Shown piece after piece: positions 12,822 to 22,104 of a stretch of DNA of 64,000 nt. This DNA comes from Phenylobacterium sp. (GTDB lineage: Bacteria > Pseudomonadota > Alphaproteobacteria > Caulobacterales > Caulobacteraceae). The position numbers were made by a program, and so were the translations under genes. The DNA lies in NCBI RefSeq assembly GCF_013822795.1, contig NZ_PNLB01000007.1, positions 1-64,000 on the forward strand, read 5' to 3'. Positions within the stretch are counted from its first letter, which is position 1; each line of letters opens with the position of its first letter. The notes under the pieces were generated by a model. The model was not told the origin of the DNA. It did not search any database and saw nothing but the letters and a program-made list of their open reading frames with translations.

Positions 12822-13724
12822 TTGCCTTCAGCCGTCTATGGAAACCCGCCGCCCGACGTCATCGAGACGCCTAAGGGAGCTGCGCAGCTGTCGCCGTTGA
12901 TCCCCGGCTCGACGGATATCTCGCGCCTGGCCGACGCCAGCCAGGACGAGATCGCGCTGCTTGTTCCGGGCGGCGCGATCGAGGCCCGCCACCTGCTGGC
13001 CCATGCCCTGCGCGTTCTGCGTCCCGGCGGCGAGCTCGCCGCCGCCGCCCCGAAGGATCGCGGCGGTTTGCGCCTGAAAAAGACACTGGTCGGCCTCGGC
13101 TGCGAGGTCATGGAGACCTCGCGCCGTCATCACCGCATTTGCGAGGTCGAACGTCCGGCCGCCGCGCTCGACCTGGCCGGGGCCATCGCCGAAGGCGCGC
13201 CGCGCATCCTGCCGAGCGGGCTTTGGTCGCAACCCGGCGTCTTTAGCTGGGACCGGCTGGATCCGGGCAGCGACCTGCTGCTCCAGCATCTGCCGACGCT
13301 CAGCGGGGCTGGCGCCGACTTCGGCTGCGGTATCGGATGGCTGGCGCGGGCGGTCCTGTCCTCGCCCGCCGTCAGCGCCCTGACCCTGATCGACCTCGAC
13401 CGCCGTGCGGTGGAGTGCGCCGAGCACAACGTCGTCGATCCGCGCGCGCGCTTCGTCTGGGCGGACGTGCGCAACGCCGCCAAGGACCTCGCCGGACTCG
13501 ACTTCGTGGTGATGAACCCTCCGTTCCACGACGGCGGCCAGGAAGACCGGCGGCTGGGCCAGGCGTTCATTCGCGCCGCCGCCGACAGCCTGAAAACCGG
13601 CGGACGCCTGTGGCTGACCGCCAATCGCCACCTGCCCTACGAAGCGGTTCTGGCCGAAGCGTTCAAGGCCGTGACGCCGGTCGCCGACGGCGGCGGCTAC
13701 AAGATCTACGAGGCGCGCAAATGA
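12822..13724 (+). CDS. rsmC: class I SAM methyltransferase, RsmC-like (16S rRNA guanine-N2)
   Basis: A 300-residue two-domain RNA methyltransferase. The C-terminal half carries the SAM-binding motif ADFGCGIGWLARA and the catalytic NPPF motif (VMNPPFHDGG), typical of N2-guanine methyltransferases such as RsmC (G1207). The N-terminal half is a degenerate copy of the fold (LLAHALRVLRPGGELAAAAP). No ATG is available in frame near the expected N-terminus; a TTG at 12822 (MPSAVYGNPPPDV) gives the normal family start. The 12006-12821 part of the same open frame runs antisense to the LpxA-like gene and is not coding. The stop overlaps the next start as ATGA, so the two RNA-modification genes are probably co-translated. 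Confidence 0.85.
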   Translation: MPSAVYGNPPPDVIETPKGAAQLSPLIPGSTDISRLADASQDEIALLVPGGAIEARHLLAHALRVLRPGGELAAAAPKDRGGLRLKKTLVGLGCEVMETSRRHHRICEVERPAAALDLAGAIAEGAPRILPSGLWSQPGVFSWDRLDPGSDLLLQHLPTLSGAGADFGCGIGWLARAVLSSPAVSALTLIDLDRRAVECAEHNVVDPRARFVWADVRNAAKDLAGLDFVVMNPPFHDGGQEDRRLGQAFIRAAADSLKTGGRLWLTANRHLPYEAVLAEAFKAVTPVADGGGYKIYEARK

Positions 13725-14458
13725 CCAAGACGCCGACCATGCGGCTCGACCGGCTACTGTCGAATCTGGGCTATGGCAGCCGCAAGGAGATGCACGGCCT
13801 GGTCGCCGCCGGTGAAGTCGTGCTGGACGGCGTGGCGCTGAGGGACGCCGGCGCGCGAATCCCCATCGGCGCAGATCTGCCCGAGCGCATGCGGATCATG
13901 GGCAAGCCCGTCGATCCGCCGCCGCCGATGGTGGTGATGATGCACAAGCCGCTGGGCGTCGTCTGCTCGCACAAGGAGTATGGCGACCGCGTCTATGATC
14001 TGCTGCCGCCGCGCTGGCGGGTCCGCGATCCGGCGCTGTCGACGGTGGGCCGGCTGGACAAGGAGACGTCCGGCTTGCTGCTGATCACCGACAATGGCGA
14101 TTTCCTGCACCGGGTGATCTCGCCTCGCCGCCACGTGCAGAAGAGCTACATCGCCGACCTCGACCGCCCGCTGGAAGGCCACGAGGGCGAAATCTTCGCC
14201 GCCGGGACGCTGATGCTTGAGGGCGAGGACAAACCGCTGCTGCCGGCGACGCTGGAGCCGCTGGGCGAGCGCAAGGCGCGGTTGCTGATTGAAGAAGGCC
14301 GCTACCATCAGGTCCGCCGGATGTTCGCGGCGGTGGGCAACCACGTGAACGCGCTGCATCGCGATCGGATCGGTGGGCTGGCGCTGCCCGACGATCTGGA
14401 GGCCGGCGAGTTCCGGGTGCTGCCGGCGGCGACGGCCGAGCTGGTGTTCGCCGGCTGA
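13721..14458 (+). CDS. pseudouridine synthase, RsuA/RluE family
   Basis: A 245-residue RNA pseudouridine synthase. An N-terminal S4 domain (RLDRLLSNLGYGSRKEMHGL) precedes the catalytic domain with GRLDKETSGLLLITDNG, whose aspartate is the nucleophile, and the RsuA-type C-terminal motif EGRYHQVRRMFAAVGNHV. Targets in this family are 16S rRNA U516 (RsuA) or 23S rRNA positions (RluB/E/F), and I cannot separate these from sequence alone. The start ATG at 13721 overlaps the stop of the RsmC-like methyltransferase, which supports a joint role in rRNA modification and makes the RsuA reading a little more likely. Confidence 0.88.
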   Translation: MTKTPTMRLDRLLSNLGYGSRKEMHGLVAAGEVVLDGVALRDAGARIPIGADLPERMRIMGKPVDPPPPMVVMMHKPLGVVCSHKEYGDRVYDLLPPRWRVRDPALSTVGRLDKETSGLLLITDNGDFLHRVISPRRHVQKSYIADLDRPLEGHEGEIFAAGTLMLEGEDKPLLPATLEPLGERKARLLIEEGRYHQVRRMFAAVGNHVNALHRDRIGGLALPDDLEAGEFRVLPAATAELVFAG

Positions 14459-14480
14459 CAACACACCAGGGGGACTGCCG

Positions 14481-15896
14481 ATGTCCGCGGCCAACGAAGC
14501 GTTCGAACACCTGATGCGATTGGCCGGGCGGCCAGTCCCGGACTTCGTTCGTATCCAGGACGAACCGTCCGCGATGCCCACGCGCTTCCATGCCGAAGCC
14601 GGGGCCGCCGCGGCGCTGGCGGCGGTCGGTACGCTCGCCGCCGACCTCTGGACGCTGCGTTCGGGCCAGACGCAGCAAGTGACGGTCTCGCCACGTGAGG
14701 CCGGAGCGGCGCTGATCAGCTTCGCCCTGCAGGTGTTCGAAGACCCGTCGCGCGCGCCGCCTCAGCGGCCCGACGACGCCGGCGGCGGCGGACGTGGGAC
14801 CCCGGCCATGGGGTTCTTCCCGACCAAGGACGACCGGCACGTCTTTCTGCATCCGAGCTTCCCCGAGAGCGCCGCCAAGCTGCACCGCCTGATGGGCTCG
14901 CCGGCCGACACCGTCGCGGTCGCGGCCGAGGCGATGAAGTGGAACGCGCTCGACCTCGAAAACGCGATCGTCGACGCCGCGGTCTGCGGGGCCATGGTCC
15001 GTACGGCCGAAGAATGGGACGCCTCCGAGCAGGGACGCATCCTTGCCGCACGTCCGATCGTCGAGATCGTGAAGATCGCCGATGGCCCGCCCATGCCCCT
15101 TCCCGACCGCGGCGAGGCGCCGCTCTCGGGCGTTCGCGTGCTCGACCTGACCCGGGTTCTCGCTGGACCGACCTGCGGCAAGACCCTGGCCCAGCACGGC
15201 GCCGACGTTCTCTACGTCGCCTCCCCCAACCTCCCGGCCACCGAGTTCTTCATCAGCGACGTCGGCCACGGCAAGCTCTCGGCCTGGCTCGACCTGAAGG
15301 ATCCCGCCCAGCTCGCGCGATTGAAGGCGCTGATCGCCCAGGCCGACGTCTTCAGCCAGGGTTATCGCCTGGGCGCGCTGGAACGGCTGGGCCTGGGACC
15401 GCTCGACCTCGCCCAGCTGCGGCCCGGCATCGTCTACACCTCGATCAACGCCTATGGGCAAGAAGGACCATGGGCCAATCGACCGGGCTGGGAACAGCTG
15501 GCCCAGACCGTTACCGGCATGGCCGATATCCACGGCGGCACGGCCGGACCCAAGTTGCAGCCGGGTGCGGTGGCCGACTACACGACGGGCTTCCTCGCAG
15601 CATTCGGCACGCTGGTCGCGCTCCATCGGCGCGCCCGATACGGCGGCAGCTACCTGGTGCGGGTCTCGCTGGTGCAGACGGCGACTTGGCTGCGCGGTCT
15701 GGGGCTGAAGTCCGACGACGACCTCGCCCAGGTGCAGCCCGCCAATCCGACCGAGATCGACGGTTGGCGGATCGATTCCCCCTCAGGCTTTGGACCCGTG
15801 CGTCACCTGCGCCCGCCCGTGCAGATGTCGGCGACGCCGCCGCGCTGGGCTCGCCCGACGACGCCGCTGGGCGCAGCCGCGGCGGAGTGGCCCTAG
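14481..15896 (+). CDS. CaiB/BaiF family (class III) CoA-transferase with N-terminal extension
   Basis: A 471-residue protein of the class III CoA-transferase family. The usual N-terminal motif of the family (LSGVRVLDLTRVLAGPTCGK) appears only at about residue 215, followed by SINAYGQEGPW and the aspartate in GAVADYTTGFLAAFG. The first 210 residues look like a rearranged or duplicated large-domain segment, so the order is permuted compared with FRC or AMACR. Such long CoA-transferase paralogues occur in proteobacteria, but their substrates are mostly unknown. The start ATG at 14481 has AGGGGG nine bases upstream. It follows the pseudouridine synthase by 22 bases. Its stop overlaps the convergent MFS gene by four bases (CTAG). 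Confidence 0.82.
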   Translation: MSAANEAFEHLMRLAGRPVPDFVRIQDEPSAMPTRFHAEAGAAAALAAVGTLAADLWTLRSGQTQQVTVSPREAGAALISFALQVFEDPSRAPPQRPDDAGGGGRGTPAMGFFPTKDDRHVFLHPSFPESAAKLHRLMGSPADTVAVAAEAMKWNALDLENAIVDAAVCGAMVRTAEEWDASEQGRILAARPIVEIVKIADGPPMPLPDRGEAPLSGVRVLDLTRVLAGPTCGKTLAQHGADVLYVASPNLPATEFFISDVGHGKLSAWLDLKDPAQLARLKALIAQADVFSQGYRLGALERLGLGPLDLAQLRPGIVYTSINAYGQEGPWANRPGWEQLAQTVTGMADIHGGTAGPKLQPGAVADYTTGFLAAFGTLVALHRRARYGGSYLVRVSLVQTATWLRGLGLKSDDDLAQVQPANPTEIDGWRIDSPSGFGPVRHLRPPVQMSATPPRWARPTTPLGAAAAEWP

Positions 15897-17320
15897 GGCG
15901 CGTCGTCAATCACCGACAGCGGCGGGGCGATCTCCTCCAGCGGCTTGCGTTCGGCGGCCACGCCCAGGAACAGCTCGACGACGGCTGCGCTGAGCATCAG
16001 GCCGCCGCCCAGCAGGTAGCCCCAGAAAATCTGACTGCGCTCGCCGCTGTCGATCAGCGCGCCGAATAGCGCCGGCCCCCCGACCCCGCCCAGCAGCGTG
16101 CCGAACGCGTAGAACAGCGAGATCGTCACCGCCCTTGTCTCCAGCGGGAAACTCTCGCCGACGGTCAGGTAGGCGGCGCTGGCCCCGGCCGAGGCGAAGA
16201 AGAAAATCACCGTCCAGGCCGCGGTCTGCGTCGTGGCCGTCAGCATCCCGGCCGAGAACATCCATCCCGTGACGCATAACAGCGCGCCCGCCAGCCCGTA
16301 GGTCAGGGCGATCATCGGCTTGCGGCCGACGCTGTCGAAGAAATGGCCGAGCAGCAGCGGCCCCAGGAAATTGCCTGCGGCGAACGGCAGGATGAACCAT
16401 CCGATCGACGACGCCGGGACCTCGTAGAACTTGGTCAAGATCAGCGCGTAGGTGAAGAAGATCGCGTTGTAGCAAAAAGCCTGCGTCGCCATCAGCACCA
16501 CGCCCAGCACCGTTCGCTTGGGATGCCGCACGACCAACGAGCGGGCGATGTCAAACCAGGACGTCCGCATCGGCCGCAGTCGCAGGGTCGGCAGATCATC
16601 CGTCGGCCCCAGCGACCTGCCGGTGTCGCGCTCGATCCGCGCCTCGATCGTCTCGACGACCGCCAGCGCCTCTTCGGGATGGCCATGGGTCATTAGCCAG
16701 CGCGGACTCTCGGGGATGTAACGGCGGACCCAGATGACGATCAGCGCCAGCAGCCCGCCGATGATGAAGGCCAGCCGCCAGCCCCAAGCCTGGTCGACCA
16801 GGTTGGGGTCGAGCACGATCAGCGAGCCCATCGCGCCCAGCGCCGCGCCGAGCCAGAAGCTGCCGTTGATCGCCAGATCGGTGTAGCCGCGGCGGCGCGC
16901 CGGAATCAGTTCCTGGATCGCCGAGTTGACGGCCCCATACTCGCCGCCGATCCCGGCCCCGGTCAGGAAGCGGAACAGCATGAACGACCAGAAGTCCCAG
17001 GCGAAGCCGGTGGCGATGGTCGCCAGCAGGTAGACTCCGACCGTGATGGTGAACAGCCGCCGCCGTCCGAAGGTGTCGGTCAGCCGTCCGAACACCAGCG
17101 CGCCCAGCACCGCCCCCAGGATGTAGGCGCTGCCGCTCAGCCCGATCTGGGTGGTGGTGAGCCCCAGCCCCTCGGAGATCGCCGGCGACAGCGAGCCGAC
17201 CAGCGTCACCTCCAGCCCGTCGAGAATCCAGGTGATCCCCAGCGCCGCGACCACCAGCCAGTGGAAGCGGCTCCACGGCAGTCGGTCCAGCCGCGCCGGT
17301 ACGTTGGTCGTGAAGCTCAT
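15893..17320 (-). CDS. MFS transporter, sugar/aromatic acid porter type
   Basis: A 475-residue major-facilitator transporter with about 12 membrane helices. Signature motifs are LTDTFGRRRLFTITVG after TM2, FLTGAGIGGEYGAVNSAIQE in TM4, PESPRWL at the end of TM6, and FFDSVGRKPMIAL after TM8. The pattern fits the sugar porter or aromatic acid:H+ symporter groups (metabolite uptake) rather than drug efflux. The start ATG at 17320 is followed by a short cytoplasmic N-terminus. No catabolic gene nearby reveals the substrate. It is convergent with the CoA-transferase and divergent from the TusA-like gene. Confidence 0.88.
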   Translation of the reverse strand: MSFTTNVPARLDRLPWSRFHWLVVAALGITWILDGLEVTLVGSLSPAISEGLGLTTTQIGLSGSAYILGAVLGALVFGRLTDTFGRRRLFTITVGVYLLATIATGFAWDFWSFMLFRFLTGAGIGGEYGAVNSAIQELIPARRRGYTDLAINGSFWLGAALGAMGSLIVLDPNLVDQAWGWRLAFIIGGLLALIVIWVRRYIPESPRWLMTHGHPEEALAVVETIEARIERDTGRSLGPTDDLPTLRLRPMRTSWFDIARSLVVRHPKRTVLGVVLMATQAFCYNAIFFTYALILTKFYEVPASSIGWFILPFAAGNFLGPLLLGHFFDSVGRKPMIALTYGLAGALLCVTGWMFSAGMLTATTQTAAWTVIFFFASAGASAAYLTVGESFPLETRAVTISLFYAFGTLLGGVGGPALFGALIDSGERSQIFWGYLLGGGLMLSAAVVELFLGVAAERKPLEEIAPPLSVIDDAP

Positions 17321-17409
17321 GCGCCCTCCCCCCGTCGTTTCGCGTAAGTGAGCGACAACGCGACGGCGCCGCTTGGGTTCATGCCCTTCTGGCTGTATGG
17401 CCGCACAAG

Positions 17410-17643
17410 ATGTTTACCGACGAGATCACCGTTGACGCCCGCGGGCACCGTTGCCCGGTGCCGACCCTGCGCCTGCGCCGCGCGCTCGAAGACGCCCGTC
17501 CGGGCGCCAAGGTGCGGCTGCTAGCCGACGACCCGCTGGCCCGGATCGACGTACCGCACTTCGCCAGCGGCGCCGGCTTCGTCGTCGTCGAGACCAGCGA
17601 GCGCGACGGGGTCCTGAGCTTCCTGGTCGCGCGCCCGGACTAG
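17410..17643 (+). CDS. TusA-family sulfurtransferase
   Basis: A 77-residue protein with the TusA/SirA fold. The catalytic cysteine is Cys15 in the diagnostic motif HRCPVPTLRLRRAL, followed by the beta-alpha-beta pattern VRLLADDPLARIDVPHF. Family members pass persulfide sulfur in tRNA thiolation, molybdenum-cofactor or sulfur-oxidation pathways; no partner gene is adjacent, so the pathway is open. The gene stands alone between the MFS gene (divergent) and the YihY gene, with which it overlaps by four bases (CTAG) at the stop. Confidence 0.85.
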   Translation: MFTDEITVDARGHRCPVPTLRLRRALEDARPGAKVRLLADDPLARIDVPHFASGAGFVVVETSERDGVLSFLVARPD

Positions 17644-18551
17644 TCGTCCGGCAGCAGCCGCCGACTGCGCTCGCGCAGCACGACTTCGATCTCGGTGGCG
17701 AAGGCGCCTCCGAAGAACACCGCGTTCACGCTCCACGACAGCCAGATCAGGAACACCACGACCGCGGCGACCGAGCCGTAGGTCGCGCCCAGGTGCGCCA
17801 CCTGCTCAACGTAGAAGGCGCTGGCCCAGGACACCATCAGGCAGAGGATCGCCGCCGAGACCCCGCCGAGGATCGACGGCAGCCAGGCGACCGGCCGGCT
17901 CGACATCGCGAACCGGTAGATCAGCGTCATCGCGAAAGTCAGGCCGAAGCTGGCCCAGGTCCACTCGCTGTAGAGCCACGACACGCCGGCCAGCGGCTTG
18001 AGCCCGAAGGCGGCGGCGATGAAGCGAAAGTAGAAGAATATCGCCGAGAAGAAGGCCAGCATCGCGAAGGCGGCGATCAGCACCGCCAGGGCCAACAGAT
18101 TGAACTGCAGGAAGCTGCGCGGCGCCTCCTCGTCGTGAATGAACGACAGCCCGGCCAGCAACGCCTTGAAGCCGCGGTGCGCGGCGTAACCGCCGACCAC
18201 CAACGCCACCCCGCTCTGCGCCGACACCGAATGGAACGGGGTCTGCGCCAGCCGCTCAAGCTCGGCCTGGAAGATCGCCTGCGCGCCGGACGGCATCAGC
18301 CTGGCCAGCGCCTCGGCCTGATGCGCCACCTCGTTCGGATCGGCCAACAGGCTGTAGAGTCCGATGCCAATCGCCAGCGCCGGGAACACCGCCAGCATGA
18401 TGAAGAACGAGACCCCCCCGGTATAGAGCATGACATCCCGGCCCCAGAGCCGGCGGAGCGCGCGACCCGTGATCAGGACCGCCAAGCGCAGCCAGTGAGA
18501 CGGATCCCAGTCCATCTCCTGCACACGCTGGATTCGTTGTCTAAGCGACAT
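17640..18551 (-). CDS. YihY/BrkB family membrane protein
   Basis: A 303-residue integral membrane protein of the YihY/BrkB family, formerly misannotated as ribonuclease BN. It has about six membrane helices and the family motifs MLYTGGVSFFIMLAVFPAL near the N-terminus and LGATYGSVAAVVVFLIWLSW near the C-terminus. Its biochemical role is not established; a transporter or envelope function is commonly assumed. I use the ATG at 18551 (MSLRQRIQRVQ); no strong ribosome-binding site is visible, and MDWDPSHW at 18515 is an alternative. Its stop codon overlaps that of the TusA-like gene. Confidence 0.85.
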   Translation of the reverse strand: MSLRQRIQRVQEMDWDPSHWLRLAVLITGRALRRLWGRDVMLYTGGVSFFIMLAVFPALAIGIGLYSLLADPNEVAHQAEALARLMPSGAQAIFQAELERLAQTPFHSVSAQSGVALVVGGYAAHRGFKALLAGLSFIHDEEAPRSFLQFNLLALAVLIAAFAMLAFFSAIFFYFRFIAAAFGLKPLAGVSWLYSEWTWASFGLTFAMTLIYRFAMSSRPVAWLPSILGGVSAAILCLMVSWASAFYVEQVAHLGATYGSVAAVVVFLIWLSWSVNAVFFGGAFATEIEVVLRERSRRLLPDD

Positions 18552-18784
18552 GGCGCGGAAGGTGCTGAAGCTCGCCCCCCGGTGCAAGCGGTGATCTTGC
18601 CACGCGAACGGCGCGCCGATCCTTGCTGGGGAACCGACGCGCCGCCGATGGGCGTGTCATGCCATCAGGCCGGTCGCCGTATCGAGGGACGGGAGTGACG
18701 ACGACCGACCGTGGCTAAGCATGGGCCGTGGCGGCTGAACCCCCGCTGAACGCGGTTCGTAGAACCTGTTCAGGTCGCACGCGT
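18552..18784. other. spacer upstream of pstS, no gene seen
   Basis: Non-coding stretch between the divergent YihY and PstS genes, part of a 306-base gap. Apart from the Pho box that follows it I see only short CTGAAC/GTTC repeats near 18735-18773, which do not fit the spacing of the alphaproteobacterial LexA site. The promoter of the YihY gene must lie here, but I cannot point to a clear -35/-10 pair. Confidence 0.5.
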
Positions 18785-18813
18785 TCGTCATCCAACCTTC
18801 ACAGAACCGTCAA
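18785..18813 (+). promoter_or_regulatory. Pho box (three PhoB repeats)
   Basis: Three seven-base repeats, TCGTCAT, CCTTCAC and CCGTCAA, are spaced exactly 11 bases apart with AT-richer four-base linkers (CCAA, AGAA). This is the layout of PhoB binding sites. The box ends 44 bases before the pstS start codon, consistent with activation under phosphate starvation. Confidence 0.8.
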
Positions 18814-18857
18814 ACAACAATGTTAGCGCCTCTGCCGTACCCGAGCGGAGCCAGATC

Positions 18858-19937
18858 ATGAAGACTTTCGCCTATCTCGCCGTCGCCGCCGTCGCTCTGA
18901 GCGCCTGCGGCCAGCAAGCCCCGAAGGGCGGAGCCGAAAAGGCCGCGGGCCCCAGCGCCAGTGGTCGCGATCAAGTTTGGGCCGCCGGCTCGTCGACGGT
19001 GTTCCCGTTCGCCACCCGCGTCGCCGAGAACGTCGCCAAGACCACGGGCGGTCGCCCGGCCAAGGTCGAGAGCCTGGGCACCGGCGGCGGCTTCAAGCTG
19101 TTCTGCAGCGGAACCGGCGCGGGCTTCCCCGACATCGCCAACGCCTCGCGCCCGATCAAGAAGTCGGAATTCGAGCAGTGCGTCGCCAAGGGCGTCACGG
19201 ACATCGTCGAAATCAAGATCGGCTATGACGGCATCGTCATCGCCAACGCCAAGGGCGGCCCGGCCTACAACTTCAAGATCGACCAGGTCTATCGCGGCCT
19301 GGCCGCCGAGCTGCCGCAAGGCGACGGCTTCGCCAAAAACGCCGCCAAGTCCTGGAAGGACGTCGACGCCAGCCTGCCGGCCCAAGCGATCCTGGTCTAC
19401 GGCCCGCCGCCGACCTCGGGCACCCGCGACGCCTTCGTCGAACTCGGCCTCGAAAAGGGCGCCCGCAAGATCCCGGCGCTCGAAGCCCTGCGCGAGAAGG
19501 ACGAGGACGCCTTCAAGGCCAAGGCCCACACGATCCGCACCGACGGCGCGTGGGTGGACGCCGGCGAGAACGACAACGCCATCGTCCAGACCCTGACCAA
19601 GACCCCGAACGCCATCGGCGTGTTCGGCTATTCGTTCCTCGAGAACAATCTCGACTCAGTGAAGGCCGCCACCGTCGACGGCGTCGCCCCGACCTTCGAG
19701 ACCATCTCCAACGGGACCTATCCGGTGTCCCGCTCGCTCTACATCTACGTGAAGAAGGCCAACATCGGCGTCATCCCGGGCCTGCGCGAGTACGTCAACG
19801 CGTTCGTCTCGGACGCCGCCACCGGCAAGGGCGGCTATCTGCAGCAACGCGGTCTGATCCCGCTGGGCGCCGAAGAGCACGCCGCCCAGAAGGTCGCCAC
19901 GACCGAGCTGAAGACCATCAGCGCGCCCGCGAAATAA
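18858..19937 (+). CDS. pstS: phosphate-binding lipoprotein, PstS family
   Basis: A 359-residue periplasmic phosphate-binding protein. The N-terminus is a lipoprotein signal peptide with lipobox ALSACG, which would anchor it in a membrane. The mature protein has the PstS phosphate loop region [16 protein letters not shown], the [13 protein letters not shown] stretch and the second-lobe motif [13 protein letters not shown]. It would deliver phosphate to the PstCAB importer, whose genes are not in this window, so this is a solitary copy. The three-repeat Pho box directly upstream and the terminator directly downstream make it a one-gene phosphate-starvation transcript. Confidence 0.92.
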   Translation: MKTFAYLAVAAVALSACGQQAPKGGAEKAAGPSASGRDQVWAAGSSTVFPFATRVAENVAKTTGGRPAKVESLGTGGGFKLFCSGTGAGFPDIANASRPIKKSEFEQCVAKGVTDIVEIKIGYDGIVIANAKGGPAYNFKIDQVYRGLAAELPQGDGFAKNAAKSWKDVDASLPAQAILVYGPPPTSGTRDAFVELGLEKGARKIPALEALREKDEDAFKAKAHTIRTDGAWVDAGENDNAIVQTLTKTPNAIGVFGYSFLENNLDSVKAATVDGVAPTFETISNGTYPVSRSLYIYVKKANIGVIPGLREYVNAFVSDAATGKGGYLQQRGLIPLGAEEHAAQKVATTELKTISAPAK

Positions 19938-19965
19938 AGCCGCCCTCCCCACAGCGGCGAAACGG

Positions 19966-19996
19966 AGGCCCCGAGGCGAAGCGCTTCGGGGCCTTT
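19966..19996 (+). terminator. rho-independent terminator of pstS
   Basis: A perfect nine-base stem, AGGCCCCGA pairing with TCGGGGCCT, around an 11-base loop, followed by TT and a T-rich GTCTT tail. It lies 29 bases after the pstS stop and just beyond the 3' end of the convergent AMACR-like gene. Confidence 0.8.
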
Positions 19997-19999
19997 GTC

Positions 20000-21133
20000 T
20001 TATCCGGCCAGCGCGCCAGCCGCCTTGAGCTCGTCGATGGCGGCGGCCGAGAAACCCCAGTCGCCGAGCGCCTCGCGGTCATGCGCGCCGATCCCTGGCG
20101 GCAGGCCCTGAATCTCGCCAGGCGTCGCCGAGAACCGCGGCGCCGGGGCCGGCTGCACGACCCCGCCCAATTCCACGAAGGTCTGCCGCGCGACGTTGTG
20201 CGGATGCTTCGGCGCCTCGTCGAGGTCGAGCACCGGGGCGAAGCAGACGTCGGTGGCGTCCATGATCTCGCACCACTCGGCCTGGGTCTTCTGGGCGATC
20301 ACGTGGGCCAGCTTGTCGCGCAGACCGTTCCAGCTCCCGCGATCCATCTGGGCGGCGAAGGCCGGGTCGTTGATCCCAGTCTTCTCCAGCAGCAGGGCGT
20401 AGAACTGCGGCTCGATGGACCCGATCGAGATCCACTTGCCGTCGGCGCACTGGTAGGTGTCGTAGAAGTGCGCGCCACCGTCGAGCAGGTTGGCCCGGCG
20501 CTCTTCCTTCCACATGCCGCTGGCCTTGAAGCCGTAGAACATCGCCATCAGCGAGGCCGCACCGTCGCTCATCGCGCAGTCGATCACCTGGCCCTGGCCG
20601 GTCTGGCGCGCGCTCAGCACGCCGGCCAGCAGACCGAAGGCCAGATAGAGCGCCCCGCCCCCGAAGTCGCCGACCAGGTTCAGCGGCGGGATCGGCTTGT
20701 CGCCGGTGCCGATCGCGTGCAGCGCCCCGGTGATGGCGATGTAGTTCATGTCGTGGCCGGCGGCGTTGGCGTAGGGGCCGGTCTGGCCCCAGCCGGTCAT
20801 CCGGCCATAGACCAGCTTCGGATTGCGCTTCAGCGCGACGTCCGGCCCAAGACCCAGGCGCTCCATGACGCCCGGCCGGAAGCCTTCGAACACCGCATCG
20901 GCGCCTTCCATCAGCTTCAGGCAGGTCTCGATCGCCGCAGGGTTCTTGAGGTCGAGCCCGATCGAGCGCCGGCCGCGGCTGGTGATGTCCGCCGCCGACG
21001 AACGTCCCTGCCCCTTGCGGTCGATCCGCACCACGTCGGCGCCCAGATCGGACAGCAGCATGCCGCAGAACGGACCAGGACCAATTCCGGCGAACTCGAC
21101 GACCTTCAGCCCTGAAAGCGGTCCCTTACCCAT
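20000..21133 (-). CDS. alpha-methylacyl-CoA racemase (AMACR-like, CaiB/BaiF family)
   Basis: A 377-residue class III CoA-transferase-fold enzyme that looks like AMACR: N-terminal [20 protein letters not shown], then [12 protein letters not shown], with the catalytic histidine and aspartate pair in [13 protein letters not shown] and [19 protein letters not shown] epimerises 2-methylacyl-CoA thioesters so that branched chains can enter beta-oxidation. Length and motif order are normal. The upstream SDR gene, 63 bases away on the same strand, suggests a small lipid-catabolism operon. It ends next to the pstS terminator. Confidence 0.9.
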   Translation of the reverse strand: MGKGPLSGLKVVEFAGIGPGPFCGMLLSDLGADVVRIDRKGQGRSSAADITSRGRRSIGLDLKNPAAIETCLKLMEGADAVFEGFRPGVMERLGLGPDVALKRNPKLVYGRMTGWGQTGPYANAAGHDMNYIAITGALHAIGTGDKPIPPLNLVGDFGGGALYLAFGLLAGVLSARQTGQGQVIDCAMSDGAASLMAMFYGFKASGMWKEERRANLLDGGAHFYDTYQCADGKWISIGSIEPQFYALLLEKTGINDPAFAAQMDRGSWNGLRDKLAHVIAQKTQAEWCEIMDATDVCFAPVLDLDEAPKHPHNVARQTFVELGGVVQPAPAPRFSATPGEIQGLPPGIGAHDREALGDWGFSAAAIDELKAAGALAG

Positions 21134-21196
21134 GCGACGTCTCCCTGTTTTGTTGGTCCGAGCCTAGCGACTATGACGCGCCGTCAGCCAACGGCT

Positions 21197-21973
21197 TCAG
21201 CCGCCGCCGGGCAGCGACTGGCCGTCGTCGATGGTGATCACCGTGCCGGTGATCGCCCGCGCGCTCGGGCCGCTGAGCATCAGCAGCGAGGCGTCGAGAT
21301 CTTCGGCCTCCATCAGTCGGCGGCGCGGAAACCCCTTCATCTGCTTCAAGCCGCCCTCGGTCTTGAACCAGTCGGCGTTGATGTCGGTCTCGATGTAACC
21401 GGGGCAGATGGCGTTGACTGCGATGCCCTTGCGCGCCCACTCGCGGGCCAGGCTGCGGGTCAGCATGGCGACCGAAGCCTTCGAGGCGCAGTAGGCCGAC
21501 AGGCCCGGCAACACGGTGTGCGAGGCGATCGAGGCGATGTTGACGATCCGTGCGTCGCCTCGCTCGGCGGCGCCCGAGGCGATCATCCGCTTGGCCGCCT
21601 GCTGGGCCGCGAAGAACACGCCGCGGACATTGACGTCGAAGGTCCTGTCCCATTCGTCGATCGACAGATCCAGGGCCAGGCCCTCGCCGCCGACCCCGGC
21701 GTTGTTGACCAGGATCGAGATCGGCCCCAGCGCCGCCTCCACCTCATCGAAGGCCGGGCCGATGGCCGCGGCGTCCGCGACGTCCAATTTCAGCGCCATC
21801 GCCTGGCCGCCCGCCCCCGCGATCGCGCCGGCATGGCTCTCCACCAGGTCCAACCTGCGCGCTGTCAGCGCCACGGACGCGCCGGCCTTGGCCAGCACCC
21901 GCGCGAAATGCGCGCCCAATCCACCCGATGCGCCGGTGATCACCGCCACCTGACCCTTCAGAGTCTGCTCCAT
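21197..21973 (-). CDS. short-chain dehydrogenase/reductase
   Basis: A 258-residue SDR of the classical type: cofactor motif TGASGGLGAHFARV, NNAGVGG, catalytic serine in NIASIAS, and the YCASK motif with tyrosine and lysine. An arginine after the second strand (ALTARRLD) favours NADP. The ATG at 21973 has an excellent GGAGGAG site; the frame extends upstream only to untranslated sequence. Being upstream of an AMACR-like gene it probably acts on a hydroxy- or ketoacyl-CoA, but the substrate is not shown by sequence. Confidence 0.9.
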   Translation of the reverse strand: MEQTLKGQVAVITGASGGLGAHFARVLAKAGASVALTARRLDLVESHAGAIAGAGGQAMALKLDVADAAAIGPAFDEVEAALGPISILVNNAGVGGEGLALDLSIDEWDRTFDVNVRGVFFAAQQAAKRMIASGAAERGDARIVNIASIASHTVLPGLSAYCASKASVAMLTRSLAREWARKGIAVNAICPGYIETDINADWFKTEGGLKQMKGFPRRRLMEAEDLDASLLMLSGPSARAITGTVITIDDGQSLPGGG

Positions 21974-22104
21974 CCCGTCTCTCCTCCACAGGCTTGCGAC
22001 TCGGCGTCGCTGTGCCATTCGCCTTGCGGCTGTATAGTTGTGGCGCACGTCGATTCCCCCCCAGCCTGGGCGGGCGCGCGACCGCGAGGCCAGGGTTTAA
22101 GCGA

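Noticed and set aside
18755..18771. Two GTTC copies, possible LexA site
   Set aside because: The copies are nine bases apart; the alphaproteobacterial LexA box needs GTTC-N7-GTTC.
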